DNA from: an uncultured Bacteroidales bacterium
GTDB taxonomy: Bacteria > Bacteroidota > Bacteroidia > Bacteroidales > Bacteroidaceae
DNA length: 64,000 bases
Assembly (NCBI GenBank): GCA_902801485.1
Contig: CADCIP010000008.1
Coordinates: forward strand, 1-64,000
Reading direction: 5' to 3'
In this document: positions 25,370-34,288 of the stretch, one piece after another
Layout: each line of letters begins with the position of its first letter
Position numbering within the stretch: position 1 is the stretch's first letter
Position numbers and translations under genes: made by a program
The notes under the pieces: generated by a model
Seen by the model: only the letters and a program-made list of their open reading frames with translations
The model's database searches: none
What the model was told of the DNA's origin: nothing

Positions 25370-25390
25370 ATTTTGCTATATTTGCAACTG

Positions 25391-25422
25391 CAAAGGTATA
25401 GAAAATGACAAAATAAACCAAA
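25391..25422 (-). promoter_or_regulatory. Promoter for the 69-residue protein and ompH
   Basis: Minus strand TTTG (25422-25419), 20 bases, TACCTTTG (25398-25391). Confidence 0.8.
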
Positions 25423-25426
25423 TATT

Positions 25427-26887
25427 ATGAGTGAAATTGATTTAAAACCAAAGTGTGTTTTTGATTGTTTTGCAAAAGTTAATGCTGTTCCCCGCCCTTC
25501 AAAAAAAGAGGAACAGATGATTTCTTTTCTTGTTAACTTCGGTAAACAACTTGGTTTAGAAACAGATTGCGACAAAGTAGGAAATGTAATTATTCGTAAA
25601 CCTGCCACTCCGGGTATGGAGAACCGTAAAATTTTGATTCTTCAGAGTCACATGGATATGGTATGCGAGAAGAATAACGACGTTGAGTTTGATTTTACAA
25701 AAGATGCTATTCAAACTTACGTTGACGGAGAATGGCTGAAGGCAAAGGGAACTACTCTGGGTGCCGATGATGGTATTGGCGTGGCAATGCAGATGGCACT
25801 TCTTGAGAGTACTGATATTGAGCATGGTCCTTTGGAGTGTGTTTTCACGCGTGATGAAGAAACGGGTCTGACAGGTGCCTTTGGTATGGACGGCAATTTT
25901 ATGAAGGGACGCATGATGGTTAACCTTGACAGCGAGGACGAAGGTCAAATTTTTGTTTCTTGTGCCGGTGGTTGCCGAACATTTGTTCAAATGCCGTATC
26001 AACTGGAAACAATTCCGCAAAACTTCTTTTCTTTTTCTCTTTGTATCAAGGGACTGACGGGTGGACATAGTGGTGATGATATAATCAAGAGTCGTGCTAA
26101 CGCTAATAAACTTTTAGCTCGTTTCTTATATCTTTGCCTGAAGAAATATGACCTTCGCTTAGTGAACATTCAGGCTGGTGGATTACACAATGCAATTCCT
26201 CGTGAAGCTACTTGTGTTTGTGCTATCCCGATGAAGGATAAGGAACAGATTCGTGTAGATTGGAACCTTTTTGCTGCTGATGTCGAGGAAGAGTATAGTG
26301 TTACGGAGAAGACAATGGAATTCCTTCTTTCTTCCGAGGAAACCGCTTTCGAGGCCGTAGATAAGGCAACCAGCACCAAACTTATTACTGCTTTGCAGGC
26401 TGTGGATAATGGTGTATATGCTATGTGTCAGGATATAGACCTTGTGGAGACAAGCAGTAATCTGGCTAGTGTTCACATGCGTCCTGAAACAAAAGTCATA
26501 GAAATAAACAGCTCACAGCGAAGCAGCATTTACAGTGCTCGCGTAAACATGGCCAATACTTTTGCCGCAGTGTTCGAACTTGCAGGTGCTAAAGTAGATA
26601 TTGGCGAGGGGTATCCTGGTTGGAAGATGAATCCAAAGAGCGTTATCCTTCAGATAGCTGTTGAGCAATACCGCAAGCTTATGAATAAAGATCCTTTGGT
26701 TCTGGGTATTCATGCAGGACTGGAGTGTGGACTTTTCAGCGAGAAGTACCCCGGAATGGATATGATAAGCGTTGGCCCTACCATGCGTGGTGTACATAGT
26801 CCTGACGAGAAACTGCTTATTCCTACAGTCCAGATTATATGGGACTGGCTGTTGTCTATTCTTAAAAACATTCCAGAAGAGAAGTAA
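25427..26887 (+). CDS. pepD: Aminoacyl-histidine dipeptidase (PepD/M20 family)
   Basis: 486 residues, the PepD length. It splits Xaa-His and other dipeptides in the cytoplasm. Metal-binding M20 motifs are visible: LILQSHMDMVCEKN (His, Asp), GADDGIGVAM (bridging Asp), RDEETGLTGAFGM (catalytic Glu pair), NLDSEDEG, and the lid HSGDDI plus C-terminal HAGLECG. A -7-like TATATTTG at 25377-25384 may serve it. The stop overlaps the next start (TAATG), so it is coupled to the beta-helix lipoprotein. Confidence 0.95.
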   Translation: MSEIDLKPKCVFDCFAKVNAVPRPSKKEEQMISFLVNFGKQLGLETDCDKVGNVIIRKPATPGMENRKILILQSHMDMVCEKNNDVEFDFTKDAIQTYVDGEWLKAKGTTLGADDGIGVAMQMALLESTDIEHGPLECVFTRDEETGLTGAFGMDGNFMKGRMMVNLDSEDEGQIFVSCAGGCRTFVQMPYQLETIPQNFFSFSLCIKGLTGGHSGDDIIKSRANANKLLARFLYLCLKKYDLRLVNIQAGGLHNAIPREATCVCAIPMKDKEQIRVDWNLFAADVEEEYSVTEKTMEFLLSSEETAFEAVDKATSTKLITALQAVDNGVYAMCQDIDLVETSSNLASVHMRPETKVIEINSSQRSSIYSARVNMANTFAAVFELAGAKVDIGEGYPGWKMNPKSVILQIAVEQYRKLMNKDPLVLGIHAGLECGLFSEKYPGMDMISVGPTMRGVHSPDEKLLIPTVQIIWDWLLSILKNIPEEK

Positions 26888-28344
26888 TGAAAGACAGACT
26901 ATTATATTTTCTTTTGTTCGTGCTATCGGGATTTTTCTATGCTTGTTCTGATTACGATTCATTCTCAACCGATCCGTCTTTCCGTTTAGAATTCTCCGAG
27001 GATACGGTAAGATTTGATACGCTGATATCCACCATTTCGAGTCCAACAAAGACGCTCTATGTTTTCAATAAGAATGCAAACGGATTACGTGTTTCCAATA
27101 TACGTCTGCAGAAGGGAGGGGAAAGCCTGTTTCGTGTAAATGTTGATGGCGAATACTTAGCTGACGGTACTGGTGATGATTATCTGATAAGGAAGAATGA
27201 CAGTATTCTGGTTCGCATAGAAGTTACTATGCCAGAGAATGGTAGCACAGATACGGTTTCTTATTCAGACGAGTTGCTCTTTAGTCTTGAAAATGGTGCT
27301 TCACAACGAGTATTGCTGACGGCCGGTTCTGTTGATGCTTATATCATTCACGGTATGTTCATTGAGTCGGATTCCACTCTTGCCACAGATAAACCTTATC
27401 TTATTTATGATTCGCTGGTAATAGCTAAAGGTGCCAAGTTGAATCTGCTTCCAGGAACTACATTACTGATGCATGACAGTACGGCTGTGGATATTTATGG
27501 AGTAATCAATTCAGAGGGAACCCTTGAAAAGCCTGTTGTTTTCCGTGGTGCACGAACCGATCGTATGTTTGACTATCTTTTCTACGATAACACACCTAGT
27601 CGCTGGAAGGGTATTACCATTCACAGGGGAAGCTATAACAACTCGTTTTACAATACCGACATTCACAGTGGCCGTTGGGGAATCTACGTTGACAGTACAT
27701 CGCTTGACCACCTTTCATTATTTATGCAGAACTGCATTATTCATAATATAGGTGGTGATGGCTTAAACCTTAATGACTGTAGTGCAGAAGTGTTGAATAC
27801 GCAAATCAGCAATACGTTAGGTGATTGCGTGTCTATCTGTGGTGGTGTCTATACTTTCAGACATTGTACCATAGCCCAGTATTACCCGTTGAGTTACGAT
27901 CGTGGAGATGCTCTTTATGTGTCGAATGTGGATTTAAACGGAATTCACCATGAACTTCGAGATATTCGAATACAGAACTGTGTGATAATGGGATATGCAG
28001 AGGATGTAATCATGGGAAATTTGTCAAATGAATACGAGGACTCAGAGAACTATTATTTCCAGAATAGTTTCTTGCGTACCGTTGGAGAGAATGACGAGAA
28101 TCATTTCATCGCTTGCAAATTTGACAATAAAGATATGGAACTTCAGGGTGAAAAGAATTTTAAAGTCTTTGATACGCATAATTTCATTTATGATTTCACA
28201 CCAGATTCTCTAAGCGAGATTCGCAATATGGCAGATCCTCAGCTTATGAATGAACTGAAGTCAGACCGTCTCGGACGCAGTCGTGTGTCAGATGAAGCCC
28301 CTGATGCAGGTTGTTATGAATATATAATGCCCGTTAAAGAATGA
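26887..28344 (+). CDS. Lipoprotein with right-handed beta-helix fold
   Basis: 485 residues. Signal MKDRLLYFLLFVLSGFFYAC gives a lipoprotein with Cys at residue 20. An Ig-like N-terminal part (RFDTLISTISSPTKTLYVFNKNANGLRVSNI) precedes repeated beta-helix rungs (WKGITIHRGSYNNSFYNTDIHSGRWGIYVDS, LFMQNCIIHNIGGDGLNLNDCS, NTQISNTLGDCVSICGG). Likely on the outer membrane or facing the periplasm; no catalytic residues can be assigned. Overlaps pepD and rlmH, so part of a coupled operon of housekeeping genes. Confidence 0.8.
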   Translation: MKDRLLYFLLFVLSGFFYACSDYDSFSTDPSFRLEFSEDTVRFDTLISTISSPTKTLYVFNKNANGLRVSNIRLQKGGESLFRVNVDGEYLADGTGDDYLIRKNDSILVRIEVTMPENGSTDTVSYSDELLFSLENGASQRVLLTAGSVDAYIIHGMFIESDSTLATDKPYLIYDSLVIAKGAKLNLLPGTTLLMHDSTAVDIYGVINSEGTLEKPVVFRGARTDRMFDYLFYDNTPSRWKGITIHRGSYNNSFYNTDIHSGRWGIYVDSTSLDHLSLFMQNCIIHNIGGDGLNLNDCSAEVLNTQISNTLGDCVSICGGVYTFRHCTIAQYYPLSYDRGDALYVSNVDLNGIHHELRDIRIQNCVIMGYAEDVIMGNLSNEYEDSENYYFQNSFLRTVGENDENHFIACKFDNKDMELQGEKNFKVFDTHNFIYDFTPDSLSEIRNMADPQLMNELKSDRLGRSRVSDEAPDAGCYEYIMPVKE

Positions 28345-28814
28345 AGATTGTCCTCACTGTAGTTGGTAAAACCACAGACAAGCATTTCCTTGCTTCTATT
28401 CAGGAGTACATGCAACGTATAGGTCATTACGTGCCGTTCTCTATAGAGGTAATTCCTGAGCTCAAAGGCACTAAAAACCTTAGTGAAAAAGAACAGAAAG
28501 AGAAGGAAGGAGAGTTGATTCTGAAATCATTCCAACCAGGTGATTACATAGTACTTCTTGATGAGCATGGAAACGAGCGCCGTAGCATGGATTTTGCGTT
28601 GTGGATACAGAAAAAGATGGCAGCGGGTCATAAACGACTGAATTTTGTGGTAGGTGGTCCGTACGGCTTTTCCCAGGCTGTATATGCTGCTGCCCTGGAG
28701 AAAGTCTCGCTCTCGCAGATGACACTTAGCCATCAGATGATTCGTCTCCTTTTCGTAGAGCAGATTTACAGGGCTTTGACCATCCTCAATGGCGAACCTT
28801 ACCATCATGAGTAA
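28341..28814 (+). CDS. rlmH: 23S rRNA pseudouridine-1915 N3-methyltransferase
   Basis: 157 residues, the conserved RlmH length. It methylates pseudouridine 1915 in helix 69 of 23S rRNA with S-adenosylmethionine. SPOUT features are present: LLDEHGNERRSMDFA, the SAM knot FVVGGPYGFS, and the family-end LSHQMIRLLFVEQIYRALTILNGEPYHHE. It overlaps the upstream gene by four bases (ATGA). Confidence 0.97.
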   Translation: MKIVLTVVGKTTDKHFLASIQEYMQRIGHYVPFSIEVIPELKGTKNLSEKEQKEKEGELILKSFQPGDYIVLLDEHGNERRSMDFALWIQKKMAAGHKRLNFVVGGPYGFSQAVYAAALEKVSLSQMTLSHQMIRLLFVEQIYRALTILNGEPYHHE

Positions 28815-28817
28815 AGA

Positions 28818-28845
28818 CCCCTCCAGCTCCCCCAAAGGGGAGGGA
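28818..28845. repeat. GC-rich palindromic element after rlmH
   Basis: CTCCCCC and GGGGAGGGAG flank AAA, preceded by CCCCTCCAG. It resembles the palindromes found inside valS (5772-5789) and the apgM-like gene (57651-57681) and could fold as a hairpin downstream of rlmH. Confidence 0.65.
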
Positions 28846-28848
28846 GAG

Positions 28849-28927
28849 TTTATAGTTGATAGTTTAGAGATTAGAGATTAAAGTTATCGTTCACGTTATT
28901 CGAATGTTCAATTTTCAATTTTCAATA
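28849..28927. repeat. Composite spacer of 7-base arrays and an AACGNN element before nadC
   Basis: TTTATAG, TTGATAG, TTTAGAG, ATTAGAG and ATTAAAG run in sevens. Next, 28883-28902 contains TTATCGTTCACGTTAT, akin to the S23 cassette hexamers. Then TTCAATT, TTCAATT, TTCAATA (28907-28927) lead to the nadC start. No promoter of the usual kind is visible. Confidence 0.7.
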
Positions 28928-28934
28928 ATATAAA

Positions 28935-29807
28935 ATGTTAAGTGTAGAAGAATTAAACGACAAGCTCATCGACCTCTCTTTTGCAGAGGATATAGGCGAT
29001 GGCGATCATACCACCCTGTGCTGTATCCCTGAAACAGAGATGGGTGAAAGTAAACTTCTTATAAAAGAAGAGGGTATTTTTGCTGGTGTTGAGATAGCCA
29101 AGCAGGTGTTTCATCGTTTTGATCCCACCATGCAGGTGGAGGTTTATATTCAGGATGGCGCCCACGTGAAGCCTGGCGACATTGTTATGAGTGTAAAAGG
29201 CAAGGTGCAGAGCCTTCTCCAGACCGAACGACTTATGCTGAACATTCTACAGCGTATGAGCGGTATTGCCACCATGACGCATAAGTATCAACAGGCACTC
29301 ATAGATGCGGGAACCAAGACCCGTGTACTTGATACCCGTAAGACTACTCCTGGGATGCGTATGCTGGAGAAGGAGGCTGTTAAGATTGGTGGCGGTATGA
29401 ATCACCGTATCGGTCTGTTCGATATGATTCTGCTCAAGGACAACCATATCGACTTCTGTGGTGGCGTTCACAATGCTATCACTCGAGCAAAGCAGTATTG
29501 CAAAGAGAAAGGAAAAGACTTGAAGATAGAGTGCGAGGTTCGTAATTGGAAGGAACTGGATGAGGCTTTGTCAGAAGGCTGCGACCGCATTATGTTCGAC
29601 AACTTTACACCAGAGGATACCCGTAAGGCTGTGGAAATTGTTGCAGGTCGTTGCGAAACAGAGTCCAGTGGAGGTATCACCTTCGATAATATGATTCCAT
29701 ATGCTAAAGCTGGTGTTGATTTCATCTCATTCGGTGCTCTCACCCATAGTGTGAAGGGGTTGGATATGAGTTTCAAGGCAGCAGGTTCGGATAAACTGAA
29801 AATATAG
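28935..29807 (+). CDS. nadC: Nicotinate-nucleotide pyrophosphorylase (quinolinate phosphoribosyltransferase)
   Basis: 290 residues. It turns quinolinate and PRPP into nicotinate mononucleotide, CO2 and pyrophosphate in NAD synthesis. Signature segments are ERLMLNILQRMSGIATMT, TRVLDTRKTTPGMRMLEKEAVKIGGGMNHRIGLFDMILLKDNHI and ESSGGITFDNMIPYAKAGVDFISFGALTHS. No nadA or nadB in the window. Its spacers on both sides are heptad arrays. Confidence 0.97.
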   Translation: MLSVEELNDKLIDLSFAEDIGDGDHTTLCCIPETEMGESKLLIKEEGIFAGVEIAKQVFHRFDPTMQVEVYIQDGAHVKPGDIVMSVKGKVQSLLQTERLMLNILQRMSGIATMTHKYQQALIDAGTKTRVLDTRKTTPGMRMLEKEAVKIGGGMNHRIGLFDMILLKDNHIDFCGGVHNAITRAKQYCKEKGKDLKIECEVRNWKELDEALSEGCDRIMFDNFTPEDTRKAVEIVAGRCETESSGGITFDNMIPYAKAGVDFISFGALTHSVKGLDMSFKAAGSDKLKI

Positions 29808-29835
29808 ATTAGGGATTAGGGATTAGAGATTAGAG
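29808..29835. repeat. 7-base array ATTAGRG x4 after nadC
   Basis: ATTAGGG, ATTAGGG, ATTAGAG, ATTAGAG begin at the base after the nadC TAG stop and reach within nine bases of the next start codon. Confidence 0.85.
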
Positions 29836-29844
29836 AAAATTTTT

Positions 29845-31512
29845 ATGAAGAGGTTATATATAGTACTTGTGGCGTTGTTCGCTAATGTTAAATTTTCAAT
29901 TTTCAATTTTCAATTTTCAATTGGCGAAGCCAACGCTTGCACCAACCTTATCGTAGGTAAAAAAGCCAGTAAGGACGGTAGTGTAATTGTGTCTTATAGT
30001 TGTGATGATTATGGTGCATACGGCTTTATGAATTTCCTGCCTGGCGGTAAACATAAGAAGGGCGAGATGCGTGCGCTTTATCATTACGAGAGTAACAATT
30101 ATCTGGGAGAAATTCCCGAAGTAGAAGAAACCTATACTGTTGTGGGACTGATGAACGAACATCAGCTGACTATTCATGAGACTACATATGGTGGACGCGA
30201 GGAGTTGTGTGATACGATTACGGGTATGTTTGATTATGGAAGTTTGATGTACGTTACCCTGCAGCGAGCTAAAACAGCACGTGAGGCAATTTCTGTCATG
30301 ACCAAGTTGGTGGAAGACTATGGCTATGGCAGCGAAGGTGAGAGTTTCTCTATTGCCGATCCTAACGAGGTTTGGATTCTGGAGATGATAGGAAAAGGAC
30401 CAGGTCGTAAAGGTGCAGTATGGGTAGCTGTGCGCATTCCCGATGATTGCATCAGTGGCCATGCCAACCAAAGCCGAATTCATCAGTTCCCTCTCAAGGA
30501 TAAGCAAAACTGCCTTTATAGCAAGGATGTAATTTCTTTTGCCCGCGAAAAGGGATTTTTCTATGGAAAGGATGTTGATTTCTCCTTTGCCGATGCGTAT
30601 GCACCTGCTGATTTTGGAGCTTTACGTTTCTGCGAGGCACGTATCTGGAGTTATTTCAACCGTTGGGCTGCAGAAGACATGATGTCCTTTCTTCCATACG
30701 CTATGGGTGACCCGAAGGCTGCGGTTATGCCTCTATATGTAAAACCAAAAGCACCTCTCAGTGTGCAGGACGTAAAAGACATGATGCGTGATCATTACGA
30801 AGGAACTCCTATGGCTATTCAGGACGATTTAGGCACGGGGCCATGGGAAATGCCTTATCGTCCTACACCGCTACGTTTCAAGGTGGATGGAAAGGATTAC
30901 TTTAACGAGCGTCCAATCAGCACTCAACAGACTGCTAACGTTTATGTTTCCCAGATGCGTTCGTGGTTGCCTGATTATATTGGCGGTGTAGTGTGGTGGG
31001 GTAATGATGATGCCAACATGGTCCCCCTGACGCCTGTTTATTGTGGCGTTGAGAGTATCCCCGAGTGCTATGCTCTCCGTACGGCAGATACGTTTCACTT
31101 CTCAACACGTTCGGCCTACTGGGTACAGAATTGGGTTAGCAATATGACTTATTTACGCTACTCTGTTATCTTTCCCGAGGTACAAACTGTTCGTGATCGT
31201 TTGGAGAACGATTATAATTCCTTGCAGGCGGAAACAGAGAAAAAAGCTGCAGCAATGTCTGAGACAGAAGCTCGTAAGTTCCTTACGGCCTATTCGCACC
31301 GCACTGCTCAAGCTATGATGGACGAATGGAACCAGTTGGCCCAGACTATTATTGTCAAGTATAACGATATGGCCATAAAACAGCAGGACGCCAATGGCCG
31401 GTACTTAAAGACCCCAGGCGGAAACCAGCGTCCTGTAAAGCGTCCTGGATATCCCGAAACTTACAAACAAAAGATTGTCAGGGAAACTGGTGATAGGTAT
31501 TTGATGAAGTAA
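29845..31512 (+). CDS. C69 family secreted dipeptidase
   Basis: 555 residues. The C69 core starts ACTNLIVGKKASKDGSVIVSYSCDD. C32 should become the N-terminal nucleophile after the signal/propeptide is removed. Other family segments are EPNEVWILEMIG-like ADPNEVWILEMIGKGPGR, HANQSRIHQFP and ALRTADTFHFSTRSAYWVQNWVSNM. The signal peptide contains FSIFNFQFSI, coded by four AATTTTC units (29891-29922). The inserted residues are hydrophobic, so secretion may survive. It degrades dipeptides in the periplasm or outside. nadC precedes it by 37 bases. Confidence 0.9.
   Translation: MKRLYIVLVALFANVKFSIFNFQFSIGEANACTNLIVGKKASKDGSVIVSYSCDDYGAYGFMNFLPGGKHKKGEMRALYHYESNNYLGEIPEVEETYTVVGLMNEHQLTIHETTYGGREELCDTITGMFDYGSLMYVTLQRAKTAREAISVMTKLVEDYGYGSEGESFSIADPNEVWILEMIGKGPGRKGAVWVAVRIPDDCISGHANQSRIHQFPLKDKQNCLYSKDVISFAREKGFFYGKDVDFSFADAYAPADFGALRFCEARIWSYFNRWAAEDMMSFLPYAMGDPKAAVMPLYVKPKAPLSVQDVKDMMRDHYEGTPMAIQDDLGTGPWEMPYRPTPLRFKVDGKDYFNERPISTQQTANVYVSQMRSWLPDYIGGVVWWGNDDANMVPLTPVYCGVESIPECYALRTADTFHFSTRSAYWVQNWVSNMTYLRYSVIFPEVQTVRDRLENDYNSLQAETEKKAAAMSETEARKFLTAYSHRTAQAMMDEWNQLAQTIIVKYNDMAIKQQDANGRYLKTPGGNQRPVKRPGYPETYKQKIVRETGDRYLMK
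29891..29922. repeat. 7-base array AATTTTC x4 inside the dipeptidase signal peptide
   Basis: Four perfect units plus AATT, coding KFSIFNFQFSI at residues 16-26. The reverse-complement relative of this unit (TTCAATT) is intergenic at 28907-28927. Confidence 0.9.
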
Positions 31513-31525
31513 TAATAAACAAATA

Positions 31526-31655
31526 TAGAATAGATAAGGGCATAGCGGGCAAGGGTCTCGCCACTAAGTGTATGGCGATTGATGGCTTGCAACACACGTA
31601 AAGCACTGTCAGGTTGCTCCTACATCAGCATTTTAGCCAGAGCGGAAGGGGTTTG
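31526..31655 (-). pseudogene. Relic of a Bacteroidota TPR-type sensor/regulator gene
   Basis: On the minus strand one frame reads TPSALAKMLM, then a TAG stop (31622-31620), then EQPDSALRVLQAINRH and TLSGETLARYALIYS before losing similarity. 'PDSAL-x-x-L-x-x-I ... L-x-x-x-x-x-ARYALLYS' is the N-terminal TPR pattern of large Bacteroidota regulators with tetratricopeptide repeats. The upstream start and the rest of the gene are missing. This is the only content I see in the spacer 31513-31710. Confidence 0.5.
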
Positions 31656-31710
31656 TCGGTTTTGCTTTTCAACTTAATTGCGGAAGAAGCACTGTAAACT
31701 TTAGACCTAT

Positions 31711-32424
31711 TTACAAAATACCGATTATCTGCCTTAAGTTGCTGACTTGATAGTCGGCTACCCCTTTGGGAGGTGTCCATGTTTCTGGAGAGTGATTGAA
31801 AAAGATAGTCCGAAGACCGGCTTCGTGAGCCCCTGTTATATCTGTAGTGAAGTTGTCGCCCACCATGATTGTTTCTTCCGGTTTTGCTCCTGTCTGTTGG
31901 AATGCATATTGGAAGAATTGGGGACTAGGCTTGTTGGCTCCAGCATCCTCAGAAAGGATAATATACTGGAAGTATGGTAAACAATTGCTAGCACGCAGTT
32001 TGCTATATTGCACCTCATGAAAACCATTGCTACAGATGCATAGGATATAACCACGTTCCTTCAGATAATCCAATAGTTGATGCGCTCCTTCTATCACACC
32101 GGGCTTAATGGCACAACGTGAGAGAAAGTAATCGCTTAACTGAAGACAGAAATCAACGGTTGGGTCGAGGCCATTTCCCTTTGAAAGTGGGCGCCGGAAA
32201 CGTTCAACAATCAGATAATCACGGGTAATCTCTCCCTTTGCGTACTGCTCCCATAGTTGTAAATTGGTTTGCCAATATGGAACAGAAAAGGCTTCTTCCG
32301 TTGGAAAAAATTGTTCAAGATGGAAATGCTGAAATAGTTCAGTGAGTGAAAGGCAGGCATTTCCATACGTGTCGTAGAGAGTGTCATCGAAATCCAGAAA
32401 GACGTGTTTTATGTTTTTTTCCAT
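31711..32424 (-). CDS. HAD-IA phosphatase, YjjG family (noncanonical pyrimidine nucleotidase-like)
   Basis: 237 residues. HAD motifs: [16 protein letters not shown] (nucleophile region near residue 11), [17 protein letters not shown] (motif II, Ser/Asn), [20 protein letters not shown] (motif III Lys) and [25 protein letters not shown] (motif IV). The DFDDTLxD and cap agree with YjjG-type nucleotidases that clean up unusual pyrimidine monophosphates. Two bases after the upstream Gfo/Idh gene, so co-transcribed. Confidence 0.9.
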   Translation of the reverse strand: MEKNIKHVFLDFDDTLYDTYGNACLSLTELFQHFHLEQFFPTEEAFSVPYWQTNLQLWEQYAKGEITRDYLIVERFRRPLSKGNGLDPTVDFCLQLSDYFLSRCAIKPGVIEGAHQLLDYLKERGYILCICSNGFHEVQYSKLRASNCLPYFQYIILSEDAGANKPSPQFFQYAFQQTGAKPEETIMVGDNFTTDITGAHEAGLRTIFFNHSPETWTPPKGVADYQVSNLRQIIGIL

Positions 32425-32426
32425 AG

Positions 32427-33416
32427 CTATAACTTGCCTAAAATACGATCCATTACCCAGTTTACTCCTGTGGCGCTGATGCTATCGGCTGTGCAGATAT
32501 CTCCTTTCTGCAGATGTTCCACGATATTTTTTATGAGAGGCAGCTGAACATGCTCAGGATTTGCAATGGCAATTTCCTGTCTTCCTTCTTCGGTATGAAG
32601 AGCTATGGGATCGTATGTGAAAACAGAAAAGCATATTTGGCCTTTGTCTCCTATCAGTTCTATTCGGTCCGTACGTGCGCTTTCATGAGAGACGAAGCAC
32701 CAAGAACCACTACCTGTCAGGCCATCGGCAAATTGAAAGGCCGCACTTACACTGTCTTCTGTTTCATATAATCCACCACGATTGGTACTGAAACCATTGG
32801 CGTGCACAATAGGACCGAAAAGTTCCTGCAAGAGATCAATCTGGTGTGGTGCAAGGTCGTAGAAATAACCACCGCCAGCAATATCACGCTGAACACGCCA
32901 AGGAAGTGAGGTTGCATTGTAATCGAGGTCTCTGGGAGGACAGGCAAACCTAATCTGAACGCTAATCACATTGCCTATGACACCGTTCTTCAGCAGTTCT
33001 TTTACCTTGAGGAAATAGGGGAGGTATCTGCGGTAGTAGGCCACGAAGCAAGGAATGTGGGTCTTTTCGCTCATGCGGTTGATACGCTGGCAATCATAAT
33101 AGCTACTTGCCAAAGGTTTCTCAACATATACGGGTTTACCGCTTTTCATGGCCATAATGGCGTATGTGGCGTGTGAAGAAGGTGGGGTGGCTATATAGAC
33201 GGCATTTACGTTTGGGTCGTTGATTAGTTGCTGGGCATCTGTGTACCAACGTGGAATATTGTGTCTTTGGGCATAAGACTGGGCTTTTTCTTTGCTTCTA
33301 CTCATCACAGCATATACAGAAGAACCAGGGATGAGACTGAAAGCTGGGCCGCTTTTCTTTTCTGTTACCTCGCCGCAACCAATAAATCCCCACCTTATTT
33401 CTTTATATATTGCCAT
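32427..33416 (-). CDS. Gfo/Idh/MocA family oxidoreductase
   Basis: 329 residues. N-terminal Rossmann fold [19 protein letters not shown], then [32 protein letters not shown] with the family EKP motif, then the C-terminal substrate domain with [21 protein letters not shown]. Members oxidise or epimerise sugars or cyclitols with NAD(P); substrate unknown. A -7-like TATCTTTG lies on the minus strand at 33446-33453. The partner gene is a nucleotidase, giving no pathway clue. Confidence 0.9.
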   Translation of the reverse strand: MAIYKEIRWGFIGCGEVTEKKSGPAFSLIPGSSVYAVMSRSKEKAQSYAQRHNIPRWYTDAQQLINDPNVNAVYIATPPSSHATYAIMAMKSGKPVYVEKPLASSYYDCQRINRMSEKTHIPCFVAYYRRYLPYFLKVKELLKNGVIGNVISVQIRFACPPRDLDYNATSLPWRVQRDIAGGGYFYDLAPHQIDLLQELFGPIVHANGFSTNRGGLYETEDSVSAAFQFADGLTGSGSWCFVSHESARTDRIELIGDKGQICFSVFTYDPIALHTEEGRQEIAIANPEHVQLPLIKNIVEHLQKGDICTADSISATGVNWVMDRILGKL

Positions 33417-33496
33417 TTGCCTGTTAAATTTTCTTATTGCGGATGCAAAGATACGCAGAAAAAGTGTAATTTTGCAGTCTAAAAAGAAAAATATTT

Positions 33497-34288
33497 ATGG
33501 AAACAACAGGAGAGAATCTTTTTCAGGTAAAGAAGGAACGTTCATATATTAGTTGTCTGGTTAATGGTTGTTCATACGGATTCAGACATCTTGGTATGCT
33601 GTTACGCTATATGTGGCCTAGTTTGGTGCTGTCAACGGTACTTCCTATACCCTTTGTGTTCTTTTTTGCAGCTCAAGTGGATGCTATATTACGCAAATGG
33701 ATTGAATTGGGCTACCTTCCCAATGTAACGTTGAAAGTGATGAGACGGGATGTTGAAAAATGTGCCAATCGCAGTGCGTTAAAGGTGCTTATATATATCA
33801 TTTGGCTGCTTGTTGTTTTTGTATTCCTATCTTTACCTGTTCTTTTTGGAATAGGTTTATGGTGGGGCCTCATTGCTTTTATTGTAGCATGGCTTTTACT
33901 TTTGCCCTTGTCTTTTGTGGTTATGCAGATAGGCTATTCAAACATAACAATCTCTGCGTGTTTCAAGGATGGCCTGAAGACAGCCTACAGGAACTATGGA
34001 AAGCTCTTTGCGTTTGAGTTCTTAAGTAACTTGCTGATATTTATTATTGCGCTTTTGGGTAGTATTCCTTGTCAGATTATCTTTGCCGCAGGATTGCAAG
34101 CATACAGAGGAATGCAGATAGGCGATGTGTTGGATTTGCCTGTTTTGTTCCCCTTGTATGTCGCATTGTCGGTTTTTATTCTGGAGGCTGTATTGTTGAT
34201 AACTATTTTAGTCTTCAGTTTCAGTCGCTGCTTGATGTGGGGTAGTTTAGTTAATGAAGTTCCAACTGAGCCCAAAGCAGATATTTAA
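33497..34288 (+). CDS. Polytopic membrane protein, unknown function
   Basis: 263 residues with about five hydrophobic segments (41-60, 96-113, 115-142, 171-198, 217-243) and a basic N-terminus. I do not recognise a named family, though Bacteroidota carry similar short membrane proteins. A -7-like TAATTTTG at 33467-33474 precedes it. The last 42 bases overlap the end of the convergent porin gene, with both C-termini keeping plausible sequence. Confidence 0.75.
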   Translation: METTGENLFQVKKERSYISCLVNGCSYGFRHLGMLLRYMWPSLVLSTVLPIPFVFFFAAQVDAILRKWIELGYLPNVTLKVMRRDVEKCANRSALKVLIYIIWLLVVFVFLSLPVLFGIGLWWGLIAFIVAWLLLLPLSFVVMQIGYSNITISACFKDGLKTAYRNYGKLFAFEFLSNLLIFIIALLGSIPCQIIFAAGLQAYRGMQIGDVLDLPVLFPLYVALSVFILEAVLLITILVFSFSRCLMWGSLVNEVPTEPKADI

